Assembly: GCA_002331565.1 (NCBI GenBank)
Contig: DCZC01000067.1
Span: 1 to 16,099, forward strand
Direction of reading: 5' to 3'
Origin: Gemmatimonas sp. UBA2094
GTDB lineage: Bacteria > Gemmatimonadota > Gemmatimonadetes > Gemmatimonadales > Gemmatimonadaceae
Length of the DNA stretch: 16,099 nucleotides
The position numbers were made by a program, and so were the translations under genes. Below, piece by piece: positions 1 to 6,440 of this stretch; position 1 is the stretch's first letter; every line of letters starts with the position of its first letter. Under the pieces are notes generated by a model. That model ran no database searches. It was not told where the DNA came from and was given only the letters and a program-made list of their open reading frames with translations.

Positions 1-748
1 ACGCCCCGCAGCAGCGCTGGCCGCTGGTGCTGCACACGCGATGCCCGTTCACCTCGAGTGCGCGCTCGGTGGCGCCGTTCACATGCGCGAACAGCCCCGA
101 CATCACGCACCCTTCGAGGAGCGTGACCGTCGCCCGCTCGTCCGGCTTCCGCGCTGCAGCCGTCCGCGGTTCGAGCTTCCGCCCCTCGAGCTTCCCTGGT
201 GCTGCTCGCCGAACGGGCACGACGACACGCGTCGTCGATGCCAGCATCGCCATCGGAAACGCCAGCCGCTTCGGCAGCACCCGCGCCAGCATCCGGGGGA
301 GGCCCGTCGCGCGGAACACACGGGCACTGAGCAGGGCGATGCGCAGCAGGCCATGGTGTCGGAATACGGTGAGCACCACCCGGGCGACGAATGGCGTGCC
401 ACGCACCGGCGCCATCGTAGCGCGCGTGGCTTCGAGCAGTTCGCCGTACGGCACGCCGCTGGGGCAGGCCGTTTCGCAGGCACGACAGCCGAGGCAGCGG
501 TCGAGGTGCTGCGCGACCCCTTCATCGGTGAGCGCGATGTCGCCGTCGAGGAGACGCCGCATGATCACGAGACGCCCGCGCGGCGAATCGTTCTCGTCGT
601 CGAGGTTCACGTACGTGGGGCACGCCTGCAGGCAGAAGCCGCAGTGCACGCATGCGTCGAGGCCCCTCGCCGCGTCGGCGAGCGGTGTGCCCGGGAGCGC
701 ACACGGCGTGGCCGTCGTGGGGATCGTGCTGGCGGGAACGTCAGACAT
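1..748 (-). CDS. glcF: Glycolate oxidase iron-sulfur subunit GlcF (3' end outside window)
   Basis: Iron-sulfur subunit of glycolate dehydrogenase, expected to carry electrons from the flavin subunits toward the membrane quinone pool. About 249 residues are visible; the frame stays open to the window edge, so the C-terminal part is missing. Two ferredoxin-type [4Fe-4S] motifs are plain: C33-x2-C36-x2-C39-x3-C43-P and C85-x2-C88-x2-C91-x3-C95-P. Near the edge begins a cysteine-rich CCG-type domain, first with a GC-V-M-S-G-L-F segment and then RCCGA. The ATG at 748-746 overlaps the glcE stop (ATGTCTGA), so translation is probably coupled to glcE. I derived this frame by reverse-complementing the sequence by hand. 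LutA-like lactate-utilisation proteins and GlpC share the fold, but the preceding glcD and glcE decide for GlcF. Confidence 0.93.
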   Translation of the reverse strand, partial: MSDVPASTIPTTATPCALPGTPLADAARGLDACVHCGFCLQACPTYVNLDDENDSPRGRLVIMRRLLDGDIALTDEGVAQHLDRCLGCRACETACPSGVPYGELLEATRATMAPVRGTPFVARVVLTVFRHHGLLRIALLSARVFRATGLPRMLARVLPKRLAFPMAMLASTTRVVVPVRRAAPGKLEGRKLEPRTAAARKPDERATVTLLEGCVMSGLFAHVNGATERALEVNGHRVCSTSGQRCCGA

Positions 749-1877
749 CGGCATGCGCGAGGTTGGCATGGGACACGACCGCGAGCCGGTTGAGTACATC
801 GCGCGCATCGAACGCACGCTTCAGTCCCGTCTCGAGCATCGAGCGCGGTGTATGCCGCGGCGCAGCGACGGTGCGCCCCTGATCGACGACGACGGCGATG
901 GGGTGCGTGGCGCCGGTGGCGGCTGCAAGGCGGTACATCGTCGCGAGATCCCGCTCCAGCGACCCCGAGGCGGTGGACGGGAGGACCACGCGCAGGCTGC
1001 CGCGCGCGGGATCGTACGACAGGGTGCCGTCGGGAAACGCGTCGACGGCGGCCCGCACGAACGGTACCGCATCCGAACGGTGCGTGCGGGCGCGGAAGAC
1101 GATGGCATCGGCGGGGACCTGATGCAGCGTCCGCGTAATGTCGGCGGGAGGCAGCTCCGCGACGTCGCGTGCACCGAGCGTGCGCAGTTGCTGCTGCAGT
1201 GCCGTTGCGCGCGCCGGGTTGCCGGAGATTCTGGCGAGGAGCTGCGGGACACCTCCCGCGGCCCGATGCAGCAGCATCGGCAGCGGCGCGCGATTGGCCA
1301 CGAGATGCGGCAGCAGTGCGTCGAGCGACGCGCGGTCGGTCTGGTCCAGGGTACCCGCGACGATCGTGTCCACGACCGGGCGCGCATGCAGGCGCAGGCT
1401 CACCTCGGTGATCACCCCGAGTGTCCCGAAGGCGCCGGTGTGCAGCCGCACCAGATCGAATCCGGCGACGTTCTTGACCACACGTCCGCCGGCCCGGGTG
1501 ATCTCGCCGCCACCGGTGATCACCTGCAGGCCGAGCACGAGATCGCGCACGGTGAACTCCCCGAAGGCGAGCGGTGCCGGGGCGGCCGTTGCAATCACCG
1601 CACCGATCGTGGACTCCGGCGCACCATATGGCGTGAGCGCGAGCATCTGTGCGTGTTCACCGGTGATCGCCACGAGCTCCGCCACGGTGGTGCCGGCTCG
1701 TACCGTGATGACGAGGTCGCCCGGGGTATACTCGACCACGCCGCGCAACGTGTGCACGGGGAGCGGGGCGGCGTCGGCCCACGGGCCACCACCGTGCAGC
1801 CAGGTGCCGCCGCCGACGATGCGCAGAGGCTCGCGCGTGTCGCGGATGCGCGTGGCGAGCTGCGCCACGTCAGACAT
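741..1877 (-). CDS. glcE: Glycolate oxidase FAD-binding subunit GlcE
   Basis: Second flavin-type subunit of glycolate dehydrogenase, 378 residues. The N-terminal part is a PCMH-type FAD-binding domain: IVGGGTWLHGG at about 20-30, then PYGAPESTIGAVIA at 83-96 and GRVVKNVAGFDLVRLHTGAFGT at 131-152, the usual GlcE signature. The C-terminal half is less conserved, as is normal for the family. The frame is open far upstream (to 2351), but that stretch is antiparallel-frame sequence inside glcD. The ATG at 1877-1875 is chosen because homology begins there and because it overlaps the glcD stop in the same ATGTCTGA arrangement as at the glcE/glcF junction. Length is close to that of known GlcE proteins (about 350-380). 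It lies between glcD and glcF in one operon. Confidence 0.92.
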   Translation of the reverse strand: MSDVAQLATRIRDTREPLRIVGGGTWLHGGGPWADAAPLPVHTLRGVVEYTPGDLVITVRAGTTVAELVAITGEHAQMLALTPYGAPESTIGAVIATAAPAPLAFGEFTVRDLVLGLQVITGGGEITRAGGRVVKNVAGFDLVRLHTGAFGTLGVITEVSLRLHARPVVDTIVAGTLDQTDRASLDALLPHLVANRAPLPMLLHRAAGGVPQLLARISGNPARATALQQQLRTLGARDVAELPPADITRTLHQVPADAIVFRARTHRSDAVPFVRAAVDAFPDGTLSYDPARGSLRVVLPSTASGSLERDLATMYRLAAATGATHPIAVVVDQGRTVAAPRHTPRSMLETGLKRAFDARDVLNRLAVVSHANLAHADV

Positions 1878-3279
1878 GGGTCCCGTGCCATTCCTTGCAC
1901 GCATGTACGGGCACCACTTTGCCCGGATTCGCCCGACGATCGGGGTCGAACACGCTGCGCACCCGGCACATCGCGTCGAGCGACGCCGCGTCGAACAGCG
2001 TGTCCATGTACGGCAGCTTGTCGAGCCCCACGCCGTGTTCGCCCGTGATCGTGCCTCCGGCAGCGATGCACACCTGCATGATGGACGACATGGCATCATG
2101 CACGCGCGCACTCTCTTCCGGGTCGTGGGCGTTGTACGGAATGTTGGGGTGCAAGTTGCCGTCACCGGCATGGAAGACGTTGCACACGCGCACGTCGTAC
2201 TGTGCGGCGATGGCGTCGATGGCGGTGAGCACGTCGGGCAGCTTCGTCCGTGGCACGACGGCATCCTGCACGACGAGCGCCGGTGAGAGCCGTCCCATGG
2301 CGCCAAAGGCCTTCTTGCGCCCCTGCCAGAGGCGCGTACGGTCGTCGGCACTCGTGGCCACCGTCACCGACCGGGCGCCCGTGGCGAGACAGGCGTCGCG
2401 GATGATGGACACGTCCTCGTCCAACCCTTCGGCCACGCCGTCCACTTCGCACAACAGCACGGCCGCCGCGTCCACCGGATAGCCCGCGGCATAGATGCTG
2501 GCTTCCACGCAGCGAATGGTGGCGTTGTCCATCATCTCCAGCGCGGCGGGCACGATCCCGCTCGCGATGATGCGCGACACCGCCCGTGCGGCCTCCTGCA
2601 CGGACGCGAAGTCGGCGAGCAGCGTGTGGATCGCGTCCGGGAGCGGCACCAGCCGCACGGTGACTTCGGTGGCAATCCCGAAGCACCCTTCGCTGCCCAC
2701 GAATGCGCCGAGGAGGTCGTAGCCATCCTGTTCGGCGTAGGCCCCGCCGAGTCGCGTCACCGTGCCATCGGGGAGTACCACCTCGCACTCGAGGATGTGA
2801 TTGAGGGTGACGCCATACTTGAGGCAGTGGGGGCCGCCGGCATTCTCGGCCACGTTGCCACCGATGGTGCACGCCGTCTGGCTCGAGGGATCAGGGGCGT
2901 ACTGCAACCCGAAACGCGTGGTGTCGCGTGACAGGCGCGCGTTCACCACGCCCGGCTCGACGCGGGCGAACCGGTTGACCGGATCGACGTCGATGATGCG
3001 TGTGAGCCGGTTGAGCCCGATGAGTACGACGTCGTGGGCGAGCGCTCCGCCGGAGAGTCCCGTGCCGGCGCCGCGCGGGACCCACGCCGTGCCGGTGCGC
3101 GCAAGTGCCCGCACCACGGCAATCACTTCATCCCGCGTTCCCGGAAAGACGGCGAGGGACGGGGTGGCGCGATACCCCGGCAGTCCATCAGCATCGTACG
3201 GCGCCAGCTCCGGCGCCCGGGCCTTCACCCAGCGGTGGCCGACGATGGCTTCGAGTGTCTCGCGCACCTGAGAAATCAT
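1870..3279 (-). CDS. glcD: Glycolate oxidase FAD-linked catalytic subunit GlcD
   Basis: FAD-dependent 2-hydroxyacid dehydrogenase that oxidises glycolate (possibly also lactate) to the 2-oxoacid. It is 469 residues, full length for the family (460-500). The N-terminal FAD-binding domain shows PRGAGTGLSGGA at 68-79 and a SSQTACTIGGNVAENAGG segment at 132-149. The C-terminal FAD-oxidase domain shows HAGDGNLHPNIPY at 370-382 and TGEHGVGLDK at 412-421, carrying the expected histidines. The end, FDPDRRANPGKVVP at 444-457, is typical. The first gene of glcD-E-F, it starts about 190 bases after a sigma factor gene that ends in a terminator-like hairpin, so it probably has its own promoter. There is no convincing Shine-Dalgarno; the start codon touches an inverted repeat (separate entry). 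D-lactate dehydrogenase is an alternative for GlcD alone, but not with GlcE and GlcF present. Confidence 0.94.
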   Translation of the reverse strand: MISQVRETLEAIVGHRWVKARAPELAPYDADGLPGYRATPSLAVFPGTRDEVIAVVRALARTGTAWVPRGAGTGLSGGALAHDVVLIGLNRLTRIIDVDPVNRFARVEPGVVNARLSRDTTRFGLQYAPDPSSQTACTIGGNVAENAGGPHCLKYGVTLNHILECEVVLPDGTVTRLGGAYAEQDGYDLLGAFVGSEGCFGIATEVTVRLVPLPDAIHTLLADFASVQEAARAVSRIIASGIVPAALEMMDNATIRCVEASIYAAGYPVDAAAVLLCEVDGVAEGLDEDVSIIRDACLATGARSVTVATSADDRTRLWQGRKKAFGAMGRLSPALVVQDAVVPRTKLPDVLTAIDAIAAQYDVRVCNVFHAGDGNLHPNIPYNAHDPEESARVHDAMSSIMQVCIAAGGTITGEHGVGLDKLPYMDTLFDAASLDAMCRVRSVFDPDRRANPGKVVPVHACKEWHGTHV

Positions 3280-3300
3280 CCCCGCAAACTGGAGCGGGGA
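3279..3300 (-). repeat. Inverted repeat touching the glcD start codon
   Basis: The arms tccccgc (3279-3285) and gcgggga (3294-3300) are perfect 7-base complements separated by 8 bases. On the minus strand the last base of the second arm is the A of the glcD ATG. In an mRNA starting upstream, the hairpin would hide the place where a ribosome binding site should be. It could instead be a protein-binding site on DNA. The sequence shows the repeat; the function is inference. Confidence 0.4.
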
Positions 3301-3314
3301 GGCACGCGGGAAAA
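3286..3314 (-). promoter_or_regulatory. Possible glcD promoter
   Basis: On the minus strand, TTTTCC (3314-3309) is followed after 17 bases by CAGTTT (3291-3286), which ends exactly six bases before the glcD ATG. The match to the sigma-70 consensus is poor. The placement matches that of A/T-rich hexamers before three other genes in this window (see findings), and would give a leaderless or near-leaderless transcript. The call rests on position and on the shared AnnTT core only. Confidence 0.25.
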
Positions 3315-3409
3315 GAGGTGGCCCCGGTGGTGCGGATTACGTGGGCCGCCAGCGCGGGGCGCGTCCGGCTTTGATGAAATGCCGCGCCTCTCGGCCGTCC
3401 GGAAACGCG

Positions 3410-3442
3410 AACGGCAGCCATGCCGAGGGGCAGGCTGCCGTT
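3410..3442 (-). terminator. Hairpin terminator after the sigma factor gene
   Basis: Aacggcagcc (3410-3419) pairs perfectly with ggctgccgtt (3433-3442). Inside it tgcc (3421-3424) pairs with ggca (3429-3432), leaving a four-base loop and one bulged A. The stem lies 31 bases past the sigma factor stop codon. On the minus strand it is followed by only a short T run (CGCGTTTCC), so it is a weak classical terminator. A role as a transcript end or mRNA-stabilising hairpin is likely from position. Confidence 0.55.
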
Positions 3443-3472
3443 CGCCGTGGCTCGCGGGTGACCGTGGAGGCC

Positions 3473-4381
3473 TCAGGCGGCGCCCCAGAACCCGGCCAGT
3501 GCGTGACCGTCGGGCGATTCACGCAGCTTCTCGAAGGCGCGTTCACGAATCTGACGGATGCGCTCGCGGGTGACGCCCATGAGGGCCCCAATGCGCTCGA
3601 GCGTCATGGCTTCCGCCCCTTCGTCGAGTCCATAGTAGAGGTACAGGATCTTGCGCTCACGGGGCGTGAGGTACTTCCGGAAGACGCGGTCGATGAACTC
3701 GCGCATGAGCCGGAAGTCGGTGCCGTCTTCGATGTCGGCGTGCGTTTCGCCGGCAAAGCGCTCGCCCAGCGTGCTCGCTTCGCGGTCCTGACGATCGATG
3801 GGGGCGTCGAGGGAGACCTCGGTGCTGGTGATCTGGCGCGCGCTGCGCACCTGTTCCACCGGCTCGTCGAGCAGCTTGGCCATCTCGGCGTCGGTGGGCT
3901 CGCGATTGAGCACCTGCGAAAGGATCATCTCGCCGCGCGCCATGCGGATGAGCTGCGAGTTCTGGTTGAGCGGGATGCGCACGCTGCGCGTCTGCTCGGC
4001 CAGCGCCTTGAGGACCGCCTGACGGACCCACCACACGGCGTAGGAGATGAACTTCACGCCCTGGTCGGGATCGAACTTCCGGACCGCCTTGAGGAGTCCT
4101 TCGTTGCCAATGGCGACGAGTTCGGAGAGGTCGAGGCCGTGCCCCTGATACTTCTTCACGTAGCTGATGACGAAGCGGAGGTTCGCCGTCACCAGCCGTT
4201 CGGCGGCCGCTTCGTCACCCTTCTGGGCGAGCCGGGCCAACCGGCGCTCCTCGGCCGCATCGGTGATGAGCGGGAGCTTCTGAATGTCGTGGAGGTACTG
4301 GTCGAAGGCCGTGGAGGGCGCGGAACGGAAGAACCCTTTGGAGCGGGTTTCGGAGGTCCTGGTCGCTGCGGCTGCCTGCAT
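3473..4381 (-). CDS. Sigma-70 family RNA polymerase sigma factor (primary/RpoD-SigA type, short)
   Basis: Sigma factor of 302 residues that directs RNA polymerase to promoters. Region 1.2 is at about 26-40 (FDQYLHDIQKLPLIT). Region 2 runs from ANLRFVISYVKKYQ (66-79) through KFDPDQGVKFISYAVWWVRQ (102-121), with the region 2.4 DNA-reading helix around WWVRQAVLKALAEQ. Region 3 follows. Region 4 ends in the helix-turn-helix LERIGALMGVTRERIRQIRERA (261-282). Region 1.1 and the non-conserved insert of E. coli RpoD are absent, so the length and layout resemble the primary sigma factor of Bacteroidetes. The ATG at 4381 is preferred to an in-frame GTG at 4405, because GAGG lies four bases before the ATG while only C-rich sequence precedes the GTG. 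Whether it is the housekeeping factor or a close paralogue cannot be settled from this window, so no symbol is given. Confidence 0.93.
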   Translation of the reverse strand: MQAAAATRTSETRSKGFFRSAPSTAFDQYLHDIQKLPLITDAAEERRLARLAQKGDEAAAERLVTANLRFVISYVKKYQGHGLDLSELVAIGNEGLLKAVRKFDPDQGVKFISYAVWWVRQAVLKALAEQTRSVRIPLNQNSQLIRMARGEMILSQVLNREPTDAEMAKLLDEPVEQVRSARQITSTEVSLDAPIDRQDREASTLGERFAGETHADIEDGTDFRLMREFIDRVFRKYLTPRERKILYLYYGLDEGAEAMTLERIGALMGVTRERIRQIRERAFEKLRESPDGHALAGFWGAA

Positions 4382-4385
4382 ACGT

Positions 4386-4389
4386 CCTC
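4386..4389 (-). promoter_or_regulatory. Ribosome binding site deciding the sigma factor start
   Basis: GAGG on the minus strand, with ACGT between it and the ATG at 4381. The spacing is slightly short but usable. The alternative GTG start 24 bases upstream is preceded by a C-rich stretch with no such motif. Confidence 0.5.
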
Positions 4390-4446
4390 GCCGTACGTGG
4401 TGCACAGGGTGGGCCGGGGGAGCGGCCCGAGCTAGGTGGGAGCGCC

Positions 4447-4475
4447 ACGATAATGGTCGGGGTCTGGACGGTCAA
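4447..4475 (-). promoter_or_regulatory. Probable promoter of the sigma factor gene
   Basis: On the minus strand, TTGACC (4475-4470) and TATCGT (4452-4447) are separated by exactly 17 bases, matching five of six and four of six sigma-70 consensus positions. Transcription would begin near 4440, giving a leader of about 60 bases before the ATG at 4381. It sits in the most A/T-rich stretch of the window. It is the best-looking promoter I can see here. Confidence 0.6.
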
Positions 4476-4602
4476 TGAAAATTTTGTACTGGCGAGGAAT
4501 AACGACAGTCTAAGAGCATTAATGTGACATTGGTGATCAGTTTCGGTCAAAAATTCCGCGATCACCGACTCGGACCCCTTGAAAGGTCATGAAACCGGGC
4601 CG

Positions 4603-5715
4603 CTACGCCGAGCGTGGGATTTGCTCGAGGAGTGCGGCGCGGACGAGGTCGTCGGCCACCGGCACGGCCCAACGGCCTTCGGCGGGTTCCATCTCGCCGA
4701 TCCCGCGGGGGAGGGCATAGCGTGCGGCGCCGGAGCGGGCCTTCTTGTCGCCGCGCGTTTCGGCAATCACGGCATCCGCGCTTACCCCGGCCGGTAACTG
4801 TGTCGGCAGCCCGGCCCGGGAGACGGCATCACGGACGGCCGTCGCAAGTCCGGCGGGCGCGAGGCCGATCTGCTCGGCCAGGCGGGCCTCGGTCACCATG
4901 CCCATGGCGACGGCGTCACCGTGCAGCATGTCGTACCGCTGCACCTTCTCGATGGCGTGGGCGATGGTGTGGCCGAAGTTGAGGATCTGCCGCAGCCCGC
5001 CTTCCCGCGTGTCCTCGGCCACCACGTCGGCCTTGATGTGCACGCTGCCGGCAATGAGGGGGGCGAAGCCGGGGGCCGCGGCGCCCAGTGTGGCGAAGGC
5101 GGGGAGGAATTGCAGTATGCGGTCGAAATAGCTCGCATCGGCGATGACCCCGTGCTTGAGCATTTCGGCGAGGCCGCTGCGGAGCACGTCGAGGGGGAGC
5201 GTGCCGAGTACGGCGGGGTCGATGACGACGGCGGCCGGGTTGTGGAAGGCGCCCACCAGATTCTTGCCGGCCGGGGTATCCACGGCGGTCTTGCCACCCA
5301 CCGACGCATCCACCATCGCCAGCAGGGTGGTCGGTACCTGCACGACGGGCAGCCCGCGCATGAACGTGGCGGCGACGAAACCCGCCAGATCGCCCACGAC
5401 GCCGCCGCCGAGCGCGATCACGGTGGTGTCGCGGCCGGCGCCCCACTCGAGCAGCGCGTCGGTGAGCGAGGCCCACCGCTCCCGGGTCTTCTCCTGCTCG
5501 CCCGGGGCGACGGTGAACAGTCGGGTGGAGTCGGCCGGACACTGGGCGAGCAGGGGCGCCCCGTGATGCCGTGCGACCGTGTCATCGCTGATGATGGCGA
5601 TGCGATGCGACGGTGCCGCCTGCCGGGCGATGGCGCCCACCTGCGCGAACACTCCCGCCTCGCAGAATACCGGATACTCGAGGGGGAGTCGCAGCGGGGC
5701 GGGAAGTGTCGTCAC
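4603..5715 (-). CDS. aroB: 3-Dehydroquinate synthase AroB
   Basis: Second enzyme of the shikimate pathway. It converts 3-deoxy-D-arabino-heptulosonate 7-phosphate to 3-dehydroquinate in the cytoplasm, using NAD and a divalent metal. It is 370 residues, normal for the family. Seen motifs are PGEQEKT (71-77), the NAD-binding GGGVVGDLAGF (103-113), PTTLLAMVDASVGGKTAVD (128-146) and KNLVGAFHNP (151-160). E184 in EMLKHG, H249 in NFGHTIAHAIE and H265 in LHGD are the three expected metal ligands. KKARSG lies near 324-329. The start is GTG at 5715-5713, matching the usual N-terminus. It lies 12 bases after the cobalamin adenosyltransferase stop, with no clear ribosome binding site, so the two are probably cotranscribed. 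The nucleotide-binding and metal residues are all present, so it should be active. Confidence 0.96.
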   Translation of the reverse strand: MTTLPAPLRLPLEYPVFCEAGVFAQVGAIARQAAPSHRIAIISDDTVARHHGAPLLAQCPADSTRLFTVAPGEQEKTRERWASLTDALLEWGAGRDTTVIALGGGVVGDLAGFVAATFMRGLPVVQVPTTLLAMVDASVGGKTAVDTPAGKNLVGAFHNPAAVVIDPAVLGTLPLDVLRSGLAEMLKHGVIADASYFDRILQFLPAFATLGAAAPGFAPLIAGSVHIKADVVAEDTREGGLRQILNFGHTIAHAIEKVQRYDMLHGDAVAMGMVTEARLAEQIGLAPAGLATAVRDAVSRAGLPTQLPAGVSADAVIAETRGDKKARSGAARYALPRGIGEMEPAEGRWAVPVADDLVRAALLEQIPRSA

Positions 5716-5727
5716 GGGGCTGTGCGG

Positions 5728-6273
5728 TTACCAGGTCACTTCGCCGGCCCCGGCGCGCTTGTTGGCGACGCGGGCGAGCATGAAGAGCAGGTCGGACAGG
5801 CGATTGAGATAGATGACCACCAGATGCGGCAGCTCGACTTCACTCGCGAGATGCACGACGCGGCGTTCGGCGCGACGGCAGACGGTGCGAGCGACGTGCA
5901 GCGCCGCCGCCTTGGGCGTGCCGCCGGGGATGATGAACGACCGTAGCGGATCGAGCTCCTGCTCACAGGCGTCGATGGCCTTTTCGAGTTCGTCGATGCG
6001 GCCCTCGTCAATGCGCGCCTTGTCGAGATGATCCTTCATCTTTTCATGATCGGGCGTCGCGAGCAGCGCCCCGATGGCGAAGAGATCACGCTGGATGGGC
6101 ACCAGCACCTCATCGATGCGCGGAATCATCTGGATGGATCGGGCGAGACCGAGGGACGCATTGAGTTCGTCCACATCGCCGTAGGCCTCCACGCGGGGGT
6201 GGTCCTTGCCTACGCGTCCACCACCAAAGAGGGCGGTGGCGCCTTCGTCGCCGGAGCGGGTATAGATCTTCAT
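5728..6273 (-). CDS. Cob(I)alamin adenosyltransferase, PduO/MMAB type
   Basis: Transfers the adenosyl group of ATP to cob(I)alamin to make adenosylcobalamin; cytoplasmic, usually a trimer. It is 181 residues. The N-terminal ATP-binding stretch is clear: IYTRSGDEGATALFGGGRV (3-21) followed by PRVEAYGDVDELNASLG (26-42). The C-terminal helices carry FIIPGGTPKAAALHVART (113-130), CRRAERRV (132-139) and YLNRLSDLLFMLAR (155-168), which hold the conserved Arg/Asn/Asp residues of the family. The frame is open upstream to 6615, but family similarity begins at the ATG at 6273-6271, which is therefore the start. AAGG directly abuts the ATG, too close for a normal ribosome binding site. No cobalamin riboswitch is visible in the short upstream region. 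The enzyme suggests use of B12 (salvage or synthesis) but does not show which enzyme needs it. Confidence 0.94.
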   Translation of the reverse strand: MKIYTRSGDEGATALFGGGRVGKDHPRVEAYGDVDELNASLGLARSIQMIPRIDEVLVPIQRDLFAIGALLATPDHEKMKDHLDKARIDEGRIDELEKAIDACEQELDPLRSFIIPGGTPKAAALHVARTVCRRAERRVVHLASEVELPHLVVIYLNRLSDLLFMLARVANKRAGAGEVTW

Positions 6274-6279
6274 CCTTCG

Positions 6280-6285
6280 AACATA
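6280..6285 (-). promoter_or_regulatory. -10-like hexamer before the cobalamin adenosyltransferase gene
   Basis: TATGTT on the minus strand, ending six bases before the ATG at 6273, where a -10 box would sit if transcription began at the start codon itself. There is no good -35 box 16-18 bases upstream. It belongs with the similar hexamers described in the findings. Confidence 0.35.
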
Positions 6286-6397
6286 GTGGGGCCGGGGCGA
6301 CGAGGCAGCAGCAGACCGACGGAAGTCAGGGCTTCTGCGGCATCGAGCGCTCGAAGGGTGCGGTTCCGTCGTACCGCTGTTTCCCCGCCGTTCGAGG

Positions 6398-6426
6398 TTG
6401 ACTCCCTTCCTGTATGTGTCGACCTT
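6398..6426 (+). promoter_or_regulatory. Possible tamA promoter
   Basis: TTGACT (6398-6403, five of six consensus) is followed after 17 bases by GACCTT (6421-6426), a poor -10 match. A better-looking TATAGA (6433-6438) is too close to the GTG at 6441 to drive a transcript that includes it. The divergent 167-base gap to the cobalamin adenosyltransferase must hold promoters for both genes. Confidence 0.25.
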
Positions 6427-6440
6427 TCTCTCTATAGAAC

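Larger units (their letters stand above)
4382..4602. other. Intergenic regulatory region between aroB and the sigma factor gene
   Basis: This gap of about 220 bases is clearly richer in A and T than its surroundings. Besides the promoter at 4447-4475, it holds a second TTGACC on the minus strand (4550-4545), 75 bases upstream and with only a weak TCACAT 17 bases further on. It also has an inverted repeat, ggtgatc (4532-4538) and gatcacc (4560-4566), that could be an operator. No convincing terminator follows aroB, so some read-through into the sigma gene is possible. No reading frame here looks coding. Confidence 0.5.

Noticed and set aside
27..2048. A 673-codon plus-strand open frame
   Set aside because: It lies opposite glcF, glcE and the end of glcD, which have clear domain motifs. 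Its translation is rich in Arg, Ala and His with no recognisable domain, as expected for antisense of GC-rich coding DNA.
1878..2351. Upstream extension of glcE to a 536-residue protein
   Set aside because: The extra N-terminal part is out-of-frame sequence of glcD and shows no domain; the ATG at 1877 fits the family start.
6433..6438. TATAGA as the -10 box of tamA
   Set aside because: It ends only two bases before the GTG, so a transcript from it would begin after the start codon. An in-frame TAG there forces the GTG start and no downstream start keeps the signal peptide.
6274..6440. Cobalamin riboswitch upstream of the adenosyltransferase
   Set aside because: The gap is only 167 bases, shared with a divergent gene, and I find no B12-box-like conserved core in it.
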